Part shown: piece by piece, positions 1 to 8,509 of the stretch
Position numbering within the stretch: the first letter of the stretch is position 1
Layout of the letters: each line of letters opens with the position of its first letter
NCBI GenBank assembly: GCA_902496345.1
Contig: CABVAP010000014.1
Span: forward strand, 1 to 26,240
DNA length: 26,240 nt
Reading direction: 5' to 3'
Origin: an uncultured Eubacteriales bacterium
GTDB lineage: Bacteria > Bacillota > Clostridia > Lachnospirales > CAG-274
Made by a program: the position numbers and the translations under genes
The notes under the pieces: model-generated
What the model was told of the DNA's origin: nothing
What the model saw: the letters and a program-made list of their open reading frames with translations, nothing else
Database searches by the model: none

Positions 1-3
1 AAA

Positions 4-67
4 GGTGGTGGGTGTGGGCAAAGCCCACGGTTTTAAGGGGTGGTGGGACAAAGCCCCACGGTCTTAA
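4..67. repeat. GC-rich tandem hairpin repeat downstream of ftsY
   Basis: Two degenerate copies of a unit of about 32 bp (4-36 and 37-67) both read GGTGGTGGG, then CAAAG, then CCCACGGT and TTAA. Copy 1 folds as GTGGGC-AAA-GCCCAC (14-28). Copy 2 folds with GTGGG/CCCAC arms (43-59) around the same AAA core. The composition is far more GC-rich than the surrounding sequence. No ORF or T-tract fits a normal gene or intrinsic terminator here. It may belong to a dispersed intergenic repeat family and may continue beyond the window edge. Confidence 0.6.
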
Positions 68-85
68 TCGACAAACCCCAATTTT

Positions 86-1621
86 TTATTCCATATCAAA
101 AAGAGCTTTTGCAAATTCGGTTGCGTTAAACTTCTGTAAATCGTCAATTCCCTCGCCGACACCTATGTAGCGTACTGGAATTTGTAATTCATTTTTGATT
201 GCTATAACAATTCCGCCTTTTGCAGTACCGTCTAATTTTGTAAGAACAATACCTGTTATGTCAGCAACTTCATTGAATAGTTTGGCTTGTTGTAACGCAT
301 TTTGTCCCGTTGTTGCGTCAAGAACAAGAAAAGATTCAACGTTTGCTTCCGGATATTCTCTGTTTATTATTTTAGCTATTTTTTTAAGCTCTTCCATAAG
401 GTTTTTCTTGTTGTGAAGTCTGCCCGCTGTGTCACATATTAAAATATCGGCATTTCTTGCTTTTGCCGCCTGTACAGCGTCAAAAACTACTGCTCCTGGG
501 TCAGAATTTTCTTGATGTTTGATTACATCAACACCAGAACGGTCGCCCCATACTTGAAGTTGGTCTATTGCTGCTGCTCTGAATGTGTCGGCTGCTGCAA
601 GTACAACTTTTTTACCTTGTTCTTTGTAGTTGTGTGTAAGCTTACCTATTGTAGTTGTTTTACCAACACCGTTTACACCTATAACAAGAATAACTGTAGG
701 TGTTTTTATTTCTAATTCTGTGCTGTCTTTTTCAAGCATTTCTGTGATTACTCTTACTATAACACCTTTTATTTCGTTTACATCTGAAATTTTTTCAGTT
801 TTAACAATGTCTTTTACTTTTTCTATTATCGCTAATGATGTTTCAACACCTATATCTGACATTATAAGTGCCTCTTCAAGTTCTTCAAAAAGTTCTTCAT
901 CTATTTTTGTGAAACTCTTTAAAACTTGTTCAACTCCACTCATAATGTTTTCTCTTGTTTTGTTTAAACCAGCTTTTATTTTTGCAAAAAATCCTTTTTT
1001 CTTCGGTTTTTCCAATTCTACAGGATTTTGAACATCAGAAAGGGTTTCTTCGACTTTAGTTTTAGGATTTTGAACATCAGAAATAGTTTCTTCGGTTTTA
1101 GTTTTAGGTACTTGAACATCAGAAATAGTTTCTTCGGCTTTAGTTTCAGGGACTTGAACATCAGAAATAGTTTCTTCGGCTTTAGTTTCAGGGACTTGAA
1201 CATTGGAAAAGGTTTCTTCGGTTTTAGGTTCAGTAACTTGAATATCAGAACTAGTTTCTTTGGCTTTAGGTTCAGTAAGTTGAACATCAGAAATAGTTTC
1301 TTCAGTTTTAGTTTCTGATTCTTGAATATCAGAAGTAATTTCCTCTGTTTTAGATTCAAGAATAGGGGAAATATCTTCTTTAACAGGTTCAACCTCAACT
1401 TCTTTTTCAATATTTTTTATTTTAATATTTTCCAAAGCAGGTTCTGTAGCTATGTCGTTTATAGCCTTTTCCATAACATTGTCAAAAGATTCTGCTGGTT
1501 TAGATGATTCTATATTTTCTTCAATGTTATCATCAACTACAGGTTGAACAGACTGTTCTTGTTTGATTTCTTGTTCTTGTTTATCCTTATTTTTTCTCTT
1601 AAAAAAATTAAAAAATGCCAT
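86..1621 (-). CDS. ftsY: FtsY, signal recognition particle receptor GTPase
   Basis: FtsY is the membrane-associated SRP receptor. It forms a GTP-dependent complex with Ffh to deliver ribosome-nascent chains to the Sec translocon. The ATG at 1621 is chosen because the in-frame GTG at 1633 lies inside the AGTGGAGGA ribosome binding site, so the protein is 511 aa rather than 515. The N-terminal 200 residues are a charged, low-complexity linker with seven 14-residue repeats of the form ETKAEETISDVQVP. The NG domain follows from about residue 215, with P-loop GVNGVGKTTT (315-324), DTFRAAA (345-351), DTAGR (397-401), TKLDG (461-465) and GVGEG near the C-terminus. All GTPase motifs are intact. The gene follows smc by 27 nt and is probably co-transcribed with it; an smc-ftsY pair is common in Firmicutes. 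The long repeat linker is the unusual part. Confidence 0.97.
   Translation of the reverse strand: MAFFNFFKRKNKDKQEQEIKQEQSVQPVVDDNIEENIESSKPAESFDNVMEKAINDIATEPALENIKIKNIEKEVEVEPVKEDISPILESKTEEITSDIQESETKTEETISDVQLTEPKAKETSSDIQVTEPKTEETFSNVQVPETKAEETISDVQVPETKAEETISDVQVPKTKTEETISDVQNPKTKVEETLSDVQNPVELEKPKKKGFFAKIKAGLNKTRENIMSGVEQVLKSFTKIDEELFEELEEALIMSDIGVETSLAIIEKVKDIVKTEKISDVNEIKGVIVRVITEMLEKDSTELEIKTPTVILVIGVNGVGKTTTIGKLTHNYKEQGKKVVLAAADTFRAAAIDQLQVWGDRSGVDVIKHQENSDPGAVVFDAVQAAKARNADILICDTAGRLHNKKNLMEELKKIAKIINREYPEANVESFLVLDATTGQNALQQAKLFNEVADITGIVLTKLDGTAKGGIVIAIKNELQIPVRYIGVGEGIDDLQKFNATEFAKALFDME
1029..1330. repeat. 42-bp coding tandem repeat in the ftsY linker
   Basis: About seven 42-bp units, each containing TGAACATCAGAAA or a close variant, are spaced exactly 42 bp apart (for example TGAACATCAG at 1029 and 1071). 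Each encodes a 14-residue acidic unit (S-D-V-Q-x-x-E-T-K-x-E-E-T-x). The two central units are nearly identical at DNA level, which suggests recent duplication. Because 42 is a multiple of 3, the repeat stays open in several other frames and produces spurious ORFs on both strands. Confidence 0.85.
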
Positions 1622-1648
1622 AAAATCCTCCACTTAAATATATTTTTA

Positions 1649-4600
1649 TTATTGAACAATAGATTCATTTTCAGTAAATCTAACAGAAACAAGTTTTGAA
1701 ACACCTTGTTCTTGCATTGTTATACCATAAAGGGTATCGGCCACTTCCATAGACCCTTTTCTATGTGTTATAACTATAAATTGTGTGTTGTCTGAAAAAC
1801 GTTTTAAATAATTAGCATAGCGTTTTACATTTGCGTCATCAAGGGCAGCTTCTATCTCATCAAGTATACAGAAAGGAGATGGTTTCATTTTAAGTATAGC
1901 AAAGAGTAGGGCGATAGCCGTCAATGCCCTTTCACCACCAGATAAAAGTGACATACTCTGCAAGCTCTTTCCAGGTGGCTGTGCTACTATTTCTATACCG
2001 GAATTTAAAACATTACTTTCATCAGATAATTTTATATAGCCATTACCTCCACCAAAAATTTCTGAAAAAACGATACCAAAATTTTCGTTTATAATTTTGA
2101 ATTGTTCTTTGAATTGATTTTCCATAAGTGTTAGCAACTCTGAAATTATATTTTTTAAATTTTCTTCGGCATATAAAATATCTTCTTTTTGTGATGTAAG
2201 AAAGTCATATCTTTCTTTAACTCTTTTAAATTCTTCGATTGCATCGGTATTTACTGTACCTATATCACGAATTTCATTTTTGAGTTTTAGCTCGTCTTGA
2301 CGTAATTTATTTTGGTCTTTATCAAGTTTTTCATATCTCTGGGCTGACGCTATTGTTATTTCGTATTTTTCCCAAATATCATTACAAATAGACGTTTTCT
2401 TTTCTTCAAGCTGTTCTCTTGATAGTTCAAGCCTTGTTTTCTCATTATTGATTTTTGATATGTATTCAATATGACTAAGATGTTCTTTTTCAAGACTTTC
2501 TGTATCAATATTTAATTGTTCTTGTTTTTGATTTAACAACTTAATTTCTTCTTGTTTGCTTTCTGACTTTTCCTGTAAAGAAACTATTTTTTGATTTAAT
2601 AGTTTGATTTCTTCTTCTTTTGATAATATTTCATCGTTAAAGTTATTGATTTTTTCTTTATCTTTTTCAATATCTTCAGTTTGTTTTGTGATTTCTGAAT
2701 TTATCCTTTCAATTTCTGAATTTATAGATGAAATTTTAAATTCAATTTCACTTACTTCAAGACGAAGTTCTGTAACCTTTTTGGTTGTTTCTTCTCGAAT
2801 ATCTTTATTCGATTGAATCTCTTTTTGATATTTATTGAGGTAGCCTTGAAGTTCAGAGATTTTTTCTTCTGTTTCATTAAAGTTATTTTGAATTGAAATT
2901 AGATTTTCTTTTCTCTCAGATATATCTGTGTCCAAGTTTCCTCTTTGAGAAGTCAAAAGCTCTATCTTTTGAACCAAAGAATTTAATAAATTTTCAGTTT
3001 GAATAATTTGATTATTTAATTCATTTTTCTTTAAAAAGATAGTGTGAACAGACGAATTTATATTTTCGATTACATCATCTATCTTTCCGAAATCGGTTTT
3101 CAATTTAGAAATATCATCATCATATTCCTTTAATTTAAGAGAGTAGACAGAAATTTTCTGTTCTAAATCTTTTATTTCTCGGTTTCTTGAAAAAATTCCA
3201 GCAGTTTTTTTATTTATGCTACCACCGGTTATTGAACCACCAGCGTTAAGGAGTTCGCCACCTAATGTTACAAGTTTATAAGAATATTTATATTTTTGAG
3301 CAAAAGCGACAGCATTATCAAAGGTATCTATCACGATAACCCTACCCAAAAGATTTGAAAAAATATTTTCATATTCAGAAGAATATTTTATAAGTTTTTT
3401 AGCAAAGTCTATAACGCCTGTTTCTTTTAAAATTTTGCTTTTTAAATTTTCGTCAAGTTCTCTGCCTTTAATTGCGTTCATAGGTAAAAATGTGGCTCTA
3501 CCTTTTTTATTTTGTTTTAAATATTCAATTACTTTTCCAGCATCTTTTTCGGTTTTTGTTATTATGTTCTGCACACTTCCACCGAGTGCTGTTTCTATTG
3601 CTACTTCATATCTTTGTTCAACGTCTATTAATTCACCAACAGCACCACGTACATTGGCAAACAAAGGGTTATTCTTTTCCTTTTGACGAAGAATAGATTT
3701 TACACTTTCATAATAACCTTCATAATCTTTTTCAAGTTCTGACAAAATTCTAAATCTTGACGAAAAATCATTTAAGTTTTTACTGATATTCTCACGATTT
3801 TTATACAAATCGTTTAACTTATCGTTATTTTTAGCTTTTTCATTTTGCATTTGAGAAAGCTCATCTTTGAGATTATTTTCTTCTGATTCAATATCTTGCA
3901 AAGATTTTTTTAAAGCAAGAAGTCGAACTTCTTTGTCATTTTTTTGACTTAAAGAAAAGTCTAATTCATTTTTTAAATTCTCATAGGAGTTTGAAACTTG
4001 AGAAATAGATGAACTCAAGTTTTCAATATTTGCTTTTAATTCTGAACGTAACTGCATTTTTTCTATTATTTCAGAATTATATTTTTCTATTATTTCTTCT
4101 TTTTCATCAAGTTTTGATGTGATAGTTTTAAATTCTTTTTGTATATTTTCTAAACTATCTTTTTTTGTTTTTAATTCGATAGAAGATGCACTTTTTTGAG
4201 AAGCTTTTAACTTCAATTGTTCATTCTTTAAGAATATATCTCTTTCAAAAGAGGATATTTCTTTTGTTGTATTTTCTATGTTTTGATTTATATAGTTAAT
4301 TTGTTGCTCAACAAATTTTATGTCATTTTCAGTTTGTTCATTTTCGGAACGAAATTCAATAAGTTCAGAGTTAATTGTATTTAGCTCATTAGATATTTTT
4401 TCAAGTTCAAATTTTAACTTTTTCTTTTTCTCTTCAAACAAAGGTGTTTCTTTTTCACTCTTTGTAATTTCGTCATTTATTGTAATTATGTCTTGTGCAT
4501 TTTTTTCTATTTGCAATTCAATATTGTTCACTTCAAGCAAAAATAAATTTATTTGAATAAGCTTTAATTTATCCAAAAGCACAAGATATTTTTTTGTTTT

Positions 4601-5233
4601 TTCTGCTTGTATTTCAAGTGGTTCGATTTGGGTTTCAAGTTCACTTATAATGTCATTTACTCTTATTAAATTTTGTCTTTCTTTTTCAAGTTTTTTTTCT
4701 GTTTCTAATTTTCTAGTTTTAAATTTTACAATTCCTACTGCTTCTTCGAAAATAGTTCTTCTATCTTCAGACTTTGTACTTAAAATTTCGTCAATACGTC
4801 CTTGACCGATTATTGAGTAACCCTCTCGACCTATACCTGTATCCATAAAAAGTTCGTGAATATCTTTTAATCGACAAAAAGAACCGTTTATTGCAAATTC
4901 ACTTTCGCCAGAACGGTATAATCGTCTTGTTATAACTACCTCGTTATAGGGTAGGTCGAAGCTTTCATCGGTATTATCAATAACCATCGAAACCTCTGCA
5001 AAACCTAGTTTTGTTCTATTCTGAGTTCCAACAAATATAACATCTTCCATTTTTGTTGAACCACGTAAGTTTTTTACGCTCTGTTCGCCAAGAACCCACC
5101 TTACAGCATCGGATATATTGCTTTTTCCACTTCCGTTAGGTCCGACTATTGCAGTGATACCAGTATTAAATTCAAGGATTGTTTTTTCGGGAAAGGACTT
5201 AAACCCTTTTAATTCTAGTCTTTTTAAAAACAT
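1649..5233 (-). CDS. smc: Smc, chromosome partition/condensation ATPase
   Basis: This is the bacterial SMC subunit that works with ScpA and ScpB in chromosome organisation and segregation. At 1194 aa it is of the usual length. The N-terminal ATPase half has Walker A GPNGSGKS at residues 31-38. Two long coiled-coil arms rich in Glu, Lys, Asn and Ile flank a hinge near the middle that contains the GGSITGG-type glycine motif. The C-terminal half has the ABC signature LSGGERAL at 1097-1104 and Walker B ILDEIEAALDD about 30 residues later. The ATG at 5233 has a GAGGTG ribosome binding site. The upstream 85 nt contain a terminator-like hairpin abutting that site, so smc expression may depend on read-through or on a promoter in a very short leader. 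ftsY follows immediately. Confidence 0.98.
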   Translation of the reverse strand: MFLKRLELKGFKSFPEKTILEFNTGITAIVGPNGSGKSNISDAVRWVLGEQSVKNLRGSTKMEDVIFVGTQNRTKLGFAEVSMVIDNTDESFDLPYNEVVITRRLYRSGESEFAINGSFCRLKDIHELFMDTGIGREGYSIIGQGRIDEILSTKSEDRRTIFEEAVGIVKFKTRKLETEKKLEKERQNLIRVNDIISELETQIEPLEIQAEKTKKYLVLLDKLKLIQINLFLLEVNNIELQIEKNAQDIITINDEITKSEKETPLFEEKKKKLKFELEKISNELNTINSELIEFRSENEQTENDIKFVEQQINYINQNIENTTKEISSFERDIFLKNEQLKLKASQKSASSIELKTKKDSLENIQKEFKTITSKLDEKEEIIEKYNSEIIEKMQLRSELKANIENLSSSISQVSNSYENLKNELDFSLSQKNDKEVRLLALKKSLQDIESEENNLKDELSQMQNEKAKNNDKLNDLYKNRENISKNLNDFSSRFRILSELEKDYEGYYESVKSILRQKEKNNPLFANVRGAVGELIDVEQRYEVAIETALGGSVQNIITKTEKDAGKVIEYLKQNKKGRATFLPMNAIKGRELDENLKSKILKETGVIDFAKKLIKYSSEYENIFSNLLGRVIVIDTFDNAVAFAQKYKYSYKLVTLGGELLNAGGSITGGSINKKTAGIFSRNREIKDLEQKISVYSLKLKEYDDDISKLKTDFGKIDDVIENINSSVHTIFLKKNELNNQIIQTENLLNSLVQKIELLTSQRGNLDTDISERKENLISIQNNFNETEEKISELQGYLNKYQKEIQSNKDIREETTKKVTELRLEVSEIEFKISSINSEIERINSEITKQTEDIEKDKEKINNFNDEILSKEEEIKLLNQKIVSLQEKSESKQEEIKLLNQKQEQLNIDTESLEKEHLSHIEYISKINNEKTRLELSREQLEEKKTSICNDIWEKYEITIASAQRYEKLDKDQNKLRQDELKLKNEIRDIGTVNTDAIEEFKRVKERYDFLTSQKEDILYAEENLKNIISELLTLMENQFKEQFKIINENFGIVFSEIFGGGNGYIKLSDESNVLNSGIEIVAQPPGKSLQSMSLLSGGERALTAIALLFAILKMKPSPFCILDEIEAALDDANVKRYANYLKRFSDNTQFIVITHRKGSMEVADTLYGITMQEQGVSKLVSVRFTENESIVQ

Positions 5234-5243
5234 TTTTCACCTC

Positions 5244-5273
5244 AAAAAACACGACTGTTCCGAAGAACAGTCG
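5244..5273 (-). terminator. Intrinsic terminator or attenuator in the smc leader
   Basis: Read on the minus strand there is a perfect 9-bp stem CGACTGTTC/GAACAGTCG closed by a TTCG tetraloop and followed by TGTTTTTT. The T-tract runs directly into the GAGGTG ribosome binding site of smc (5238-5243). It can terminate the upstream DUF2225 transcript. No promoter fits between it and smc, so it lies within the transcribed leader of smc. Confidence 0.85.
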
Positions 5274-5318
5274 GAATAATAAAATTAATTTAGTTTGTGA
5301 GATTATTAACAAAAGTTT

Positions 5319-5999
5319 TTATTTTAGTGATTCTCTAACTTTTTCACGTAAATTTGCAATTTTATCTTTAAATCTTGATGATAAATTTTTCTTAACCATA
5401 AGTCTACTTAAAATTCTTACGCCCTCGCCAACTTGTCCGATTTCAATTCCTATTGCAGCCAATATGTACAAAAGCGTATTTTCGTCAAGTCCACAGATAG
5501 GAAGTTTTTCTGTTGTAAAGGCTGTGTTAAATCCCTCGTAAGCTAATTTTAAATTTTCAAGCTCACTACGTCTATCTTTTTTATCTCTGTAAATCCAAGC
5601 AAGTTTAAGATGAATATATGCAATTTCTCCAGCTTTGCTTTTTTTTGCCTCACAGTTTTTGAGGGCAATCATATATCTTTCAATTGCTGTATCGGCATCA
5701 TATATATTAGGGTATTCTTTCTTTATATAATTTGGAGTTATTTCTTTTTCAACTGCTTCTTGTTGTGACATTGAAATTGTTTCAAATTTGCTTGAAATAG
5801 CGGCATAACCACAATTATCACAAATTATTACATCATAATAATCAGGGTTTACAGGAGTATAATTTGGTTTTAAATCATCATCATTTGAAACGAATTTTGC
5901 ACGACCTTTTCTAATTTGTTTTGCTTTAAAATTCTCCTCGCAAACAGGGCAAGTATATGATTTGTCGTAAATACATTCTTCTGGTTTATAATCTGGCAT
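5319..5999 (-). CDS. DUF2225 zinc-ribbon protein (second of two paralogues)
   Basis: This 226-aa soluble protein has no signal peptide or membrane segment. Two cysteine pairs, C17-P-V-C20 and C60-D-N-C63-G-Y, look like a zinc ribbon. The C-terminal half (about 100-215) is helical and TPR-like, with motifs such as YIHLKLAWIYRDK and ENTLLYILAAIGIEIG. These features match the DUF2225 family of Firmicutes, whose function I do not know. The start ATG has AAGGAG eight bases upstream. It lies 28 nt downstream of a clear paralogue and upstream of the smc leader terminator. Compared with the paralogue it lacks an N-terminal extension of about 40 residues. Confidence 0.85.
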   Translation of the reverse strand: MPDYKPEECIYDKSYTCPVCEENFKAKQIRKGRAKFVSNDDDLKPNYTPVNPDYYDVIICDNCGYAAISSKFETISMSQQEAVEKEITPNYIKKEYPNIYDADTAIERYMIALKNCEAKKSKAGEIAYIHLKLAWIYRDKKDRRSELENLKLAYEGFNTAFTTEKLPICGLDENTLLYILAAIGIEIGQVGEGVRILSRLMVKKNLSSRFKDKIANLREKVRESLK

Positions 6000-6027
6000 A
6001 CTATATATCTCCTTTCATAAGTAGCTG

Positions 6028-6825
6028 TTAAGTTTTCATTTTTTTTAAAAGTTCTTTTAAGTCAAAAATTTTATTTTTTAATCGGGTGTTTAAACCTTTT
6101 TTTACGATAAGTCGGCTTAGTATTCTCAACGAATCGTCAATTTTTCCTATCCTTGTACCTATTGCAGCAATTATATACAAAAGTGTATTCTCTTCTAAGC
6201 CACATATAGGAAAACGCTCATTTACAAAGGCATCGTTAAAACCCTTATGTGCTGCTTTTAAGTACATAATTTCATTATTCATATCTCTTTTATCACGATA
6301 AAACCACGCAAGTTTTAAACAAAGATATGCCTTTTCACCAGCCTTGGCTTTTTTAACCATTGCGTTGATTAGTGCAAGCTTATACCTTTCGATTGCAACA
6401 TCAACTGTGTATATATTAGGGTACTGTTTAGGAAAAAATTTTGGAGTTATATTCTCTTTTATAAGTTCCTCTTGAGAGTCTGTCAACTTATCAAATTTTG
6501 AAGATATTGAAGTATAGCCACATTTATCACAAAGGACAATATCGTAATAATCAGGTTGAATTGGTTCATAAATAGGTTTTAAGTCAAGCTCATTGCTTAT
6601 AAACTTAACTTTCCCTTTTCGTACTGTTTTGGACCTAAAATTATTTCCACAGATAGGGCAGATGTACAATTTATCATACAAACACTCTTCTGGTGAAATA
6701 CCTTTTTTCTTTCCGGTTTCCTGTTTATTTGTTCCTGTATCTTTTTCAAATGAAGCGTATAAATCAGCTAATGTCAGTTTATCAAGTTGTTCATAAATAC
6801 TGCCTTTAGAATCTTCATTATTCAT
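6028..6825 (-). CDS. DUF2225 zinc-ribbon protein (first of two paralogues)
   Basis: This 265-aa protein aligns along its length with the next gene, sharing EEC.YDK, CP.C..NF, R.KVKF.SN, PDYYD, C..CGY, QYPNIY, LKLAWFYRDK and LLYIIAAIG. Cysteine pairs are C56/C59 and C99/C102. The extra N-terminal stretch of about 40 residues (a short helix, YEQLDKLTLADLYASF, then a Lys/Gly-rich linker) is absent from its neighbour and may be a docking segment. It is the first gene of the pair and has a GAGGTAA ribosome binding site. A promoter should lie between 6840 and 6930, but I cannot single one out. The function of DUF2225 is unknown to me. Confidence 0.83.
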   Translation of the reverse strand: MNNEDSKGSIYEQLDKLTLADLYASFEKDTGTNKQETGKKKGISPEECLYDKLYICPICGNNFRSKTVRKGKVKFISNELDLKPIYEPIQPDYYDIVLCDKCGYTSISSKFDKLTDSQEELIKENITPKFFPKQYPNIYTVDVAIERYKLALINAMVKKAKAGEKAYLCLKLAWFYRDKRDMNNEIMYLKAAHKGFNDAFVNERFPICGLEENTLLYIIAAIGTRIGKIDDSLRILSRLIVKKGLNTRLKNKIFDLKELLKKMKT

Positions 6826-6929
6826 ACAACTCTATTACCTCATTTCACATAAAATAGAAATCACAGAAAAATTATGTAGAAAATATCGTTAAAAAATGAT
6901 ATAAAAAAACAATCTTTTTAATACACCAC

Positions 6930-7004
6930 AGGCAACACCAAAAAAGCCCATTGATTTAAAAACTTTTAAAAGTAATTAATCTATGAGATTTTTTGGTGTT
7001 GCCT
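6930..7004. repeat. Long perfect inverted repeat (hairpin) after oadA
   Basis: AGGCAACACCAAAAAA at 6930-6945 is the exact reverse complement of 6989-7004, giving 16-bp arms around a 43-nt AT-rich loop that itself contains the palindrome CTTTTAAAAG. It sits between the end of the decarboxylase operon and the DUF2225 promoter region and may act as a terminator for oadA. However, the A/T run is on the loop side of the stem and no T-tract follows, so it is not a canonical terminator. No target-site duplication flanks it. Confidence 0.65.
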
Positions 7005-7067
7005 TGTATAAAAAATATTTTACTTAACCAATCAAATTAATATTTTGAAAATTTAAAATTAAAAAAA

Positions 7068-8465
7068 TTAAATTGGATAAACTTTATTTTCTGTATTCCC
7101 AAGGGCAGGGTCTACACCAAATTTTTGAGCTTGTCTAAACTTGAAAAAGTCTAACGCAATTTGTGGGAAAAGAGCATAGCTCAAAACATCTTCGTCCTGC
7201 TCTTTATATTGTATCATCTCTTGCTCTGTTTTGGCAAGTACTGGAGGAATTAAATTTGCAGGTCTTTCTGTAATAGGTTGCTCGTCACCTATGATTTTCT
7301 CACGAATTTCTTTAGAAATAGGTACAGGAGTTTTACCATATTTTCCTCTAACAATATCTTTAGTTTCATTCGCTATCATTTTATAGCGTTCGCCCATAAG
7401 CACATTGAGAACGGCCTGAGTACCAACAATCTGGCTTGAAGGGGTAACGAGAGGAGGGTAGCCGAGGTCTGCTCTAACTCTTGGGATTTCTTTAAGAACT
7501 TCTTCGTATTTATCTTCTGCTTTTTGTGCTTTAAGCTGAGAAACGAGGTTTGAAAGCATACCACCTGGAACCTGATACAATAATGTAGCAATATCAACAG
7601 AAAGAACTTTTGTGCTTAAAAGTCCACTTTCAATAGCTTTTTCCCTCATTGGTTTGAAATAGTCGGCAATTTCTTTTAAAAGATTGTTATCAAGACCAGT
7701 ATCATATTCTGTACCTTTTAAAGCTCCAACCATAACTTCTGTAGCCGGCTGAGCTGTACCCATTGAAAATGGTGACATATCTGTATCAATAATATCAGCA
7801 CCTGCCTCTATTGCTTTAAGATATGTCATACTTGCAACACCACTTGTATAATGGCTGTGAACTTCGATAGGTACGTTTAAAACCTGTTTTAATGTTTTTA
7901 CAAGCTCATAGGCTGGCATTGGAAGAAGAAGCCCTGCCATATCTTTTATACAAATTGAATCTGCTCCAAGTTTCTCATATTCTTTTGCAAGTTCAACATA
8001 ATAATCAAGTGTATGAACATCGCTTAAAGTATAAGAAATTGCAAGCTGTGCGTGGCCACCGGCTTTTTTAGTTGCTTTTGTAGCTGTTTCAAGGTTTCTT
8101 TTATCGTTTAAAGCGTCAAAAATCCTTATTTTATCAATACCATTTTTTACACTTTTTTCTACAAAGGCTTCAACTAAATCGTCAGCGTAATTTCTATAAC
8201 CTAAAAGGTTTTGACCTCTTAAAAGCATTTGTAGTTTTGTGTTTTTTACAACACTTTTGATTTGTCTAAGTCTTTCCCAAGGGTCTTCTTTTAAATATCT
8301 AAGACAAGAGTCAAAAGTCGCTCCACCCCAAACTTCCATTGATTCAAAGCCGACTTTATCCATTTTTTCTAATATAGGCAACATTTCTTCAATACGCATT
8401 CTGGTAGCAATAAGGGATTGCTGACCGTCACGTAAAGTTGTATCTGAAATTTTAACTTTAGCCAT
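7068..8465 (-). CDS. oadA: OadA-type carboxyltransferase (oxaloacetate decarboxylase alpha subunit)
   Basis: Proteins of this family transfer CO2 between a 2-oxo acid (oxaloacetate/pyruvate) and protein-bound biotin. The 465-aa sequence has the HMGL-like TIM-barrel signatures: SDTTLRDGQQS with metal ligand D13, the IKDMAG carboxylatable lysine K174, and metal ligands H203 and H205 in EVHSHYTSG. The conserved PGG region (VPGGMLSNL) and the post-barrel domain follow. The protein ends without a biotinyl domain; the carrier is the separate gene at 9671-10039. It is the last gene of the five-gene pump operon, 44 nt after oadB, with an AAGGAGG-type site. The HMGL core is also shared with pyruvate carboxylase subunit B, but the adjacent sodium-pump subunit favours OadA. 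Confidence 0.92.
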   Translation of the reverse strand: MAKVKISDTTLRDGQQSLIATRMRIEEMLPILEKMDKVGFESMEVWGGATFDSCLRYLKEDPWERLRQIKSVVKNTKLQMLLRGQNLLGYRNYADDLVEAFVEKSVKNGIDKIRIFDALNDKRNLETATKATKKAGGHAQLAISYTLSDVHTLDYYVELAKEYEKLGADSICIKDMAGLLLPMPAYELVKTLKQVLNVPIEVHSHYTSGVASMTYLKAIEAGADIIDTDMSPFSMGTAQPATEVMVGALKGTEYDTGLDNNLLKEIADYFKPMREKAIESGLLSTKVLSVDIATLLYQVPGGMLSNLVSQLKAQKAEDKYEEVLKEIPRVRADLGYPPLVTPSSQIVGTQAVLNVLMGERYKMIANETKDIVRGKYGKTPVPISKEIREKIIGDEQPITERPANLIPPVLAKTEQEMIQYKEQDEDVLSYALFPQIALDFFKFRQAQKFGVDPALGNTENKVYPI

Positions 8466-8509
8466 TTATTTGAACCTCCTTAACGTTAAATATATGCAAA
8501 TAACGATTA

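Noticed and set aside
1029..1330. CRISPR array
   Set aside because: Units are contiguous, with no unique spacers, in frame with ftsY and coding.
1018..1410. Long open frames on both strands over the ftsY repeat
   Set aside because: The 42-bp periodicity keeps all frames similar from unit to unit, so absence of stops is a by-product. The encoded proteins are monotonous Leu/Lys or Phe/Asn runs with no ribosome binding site.
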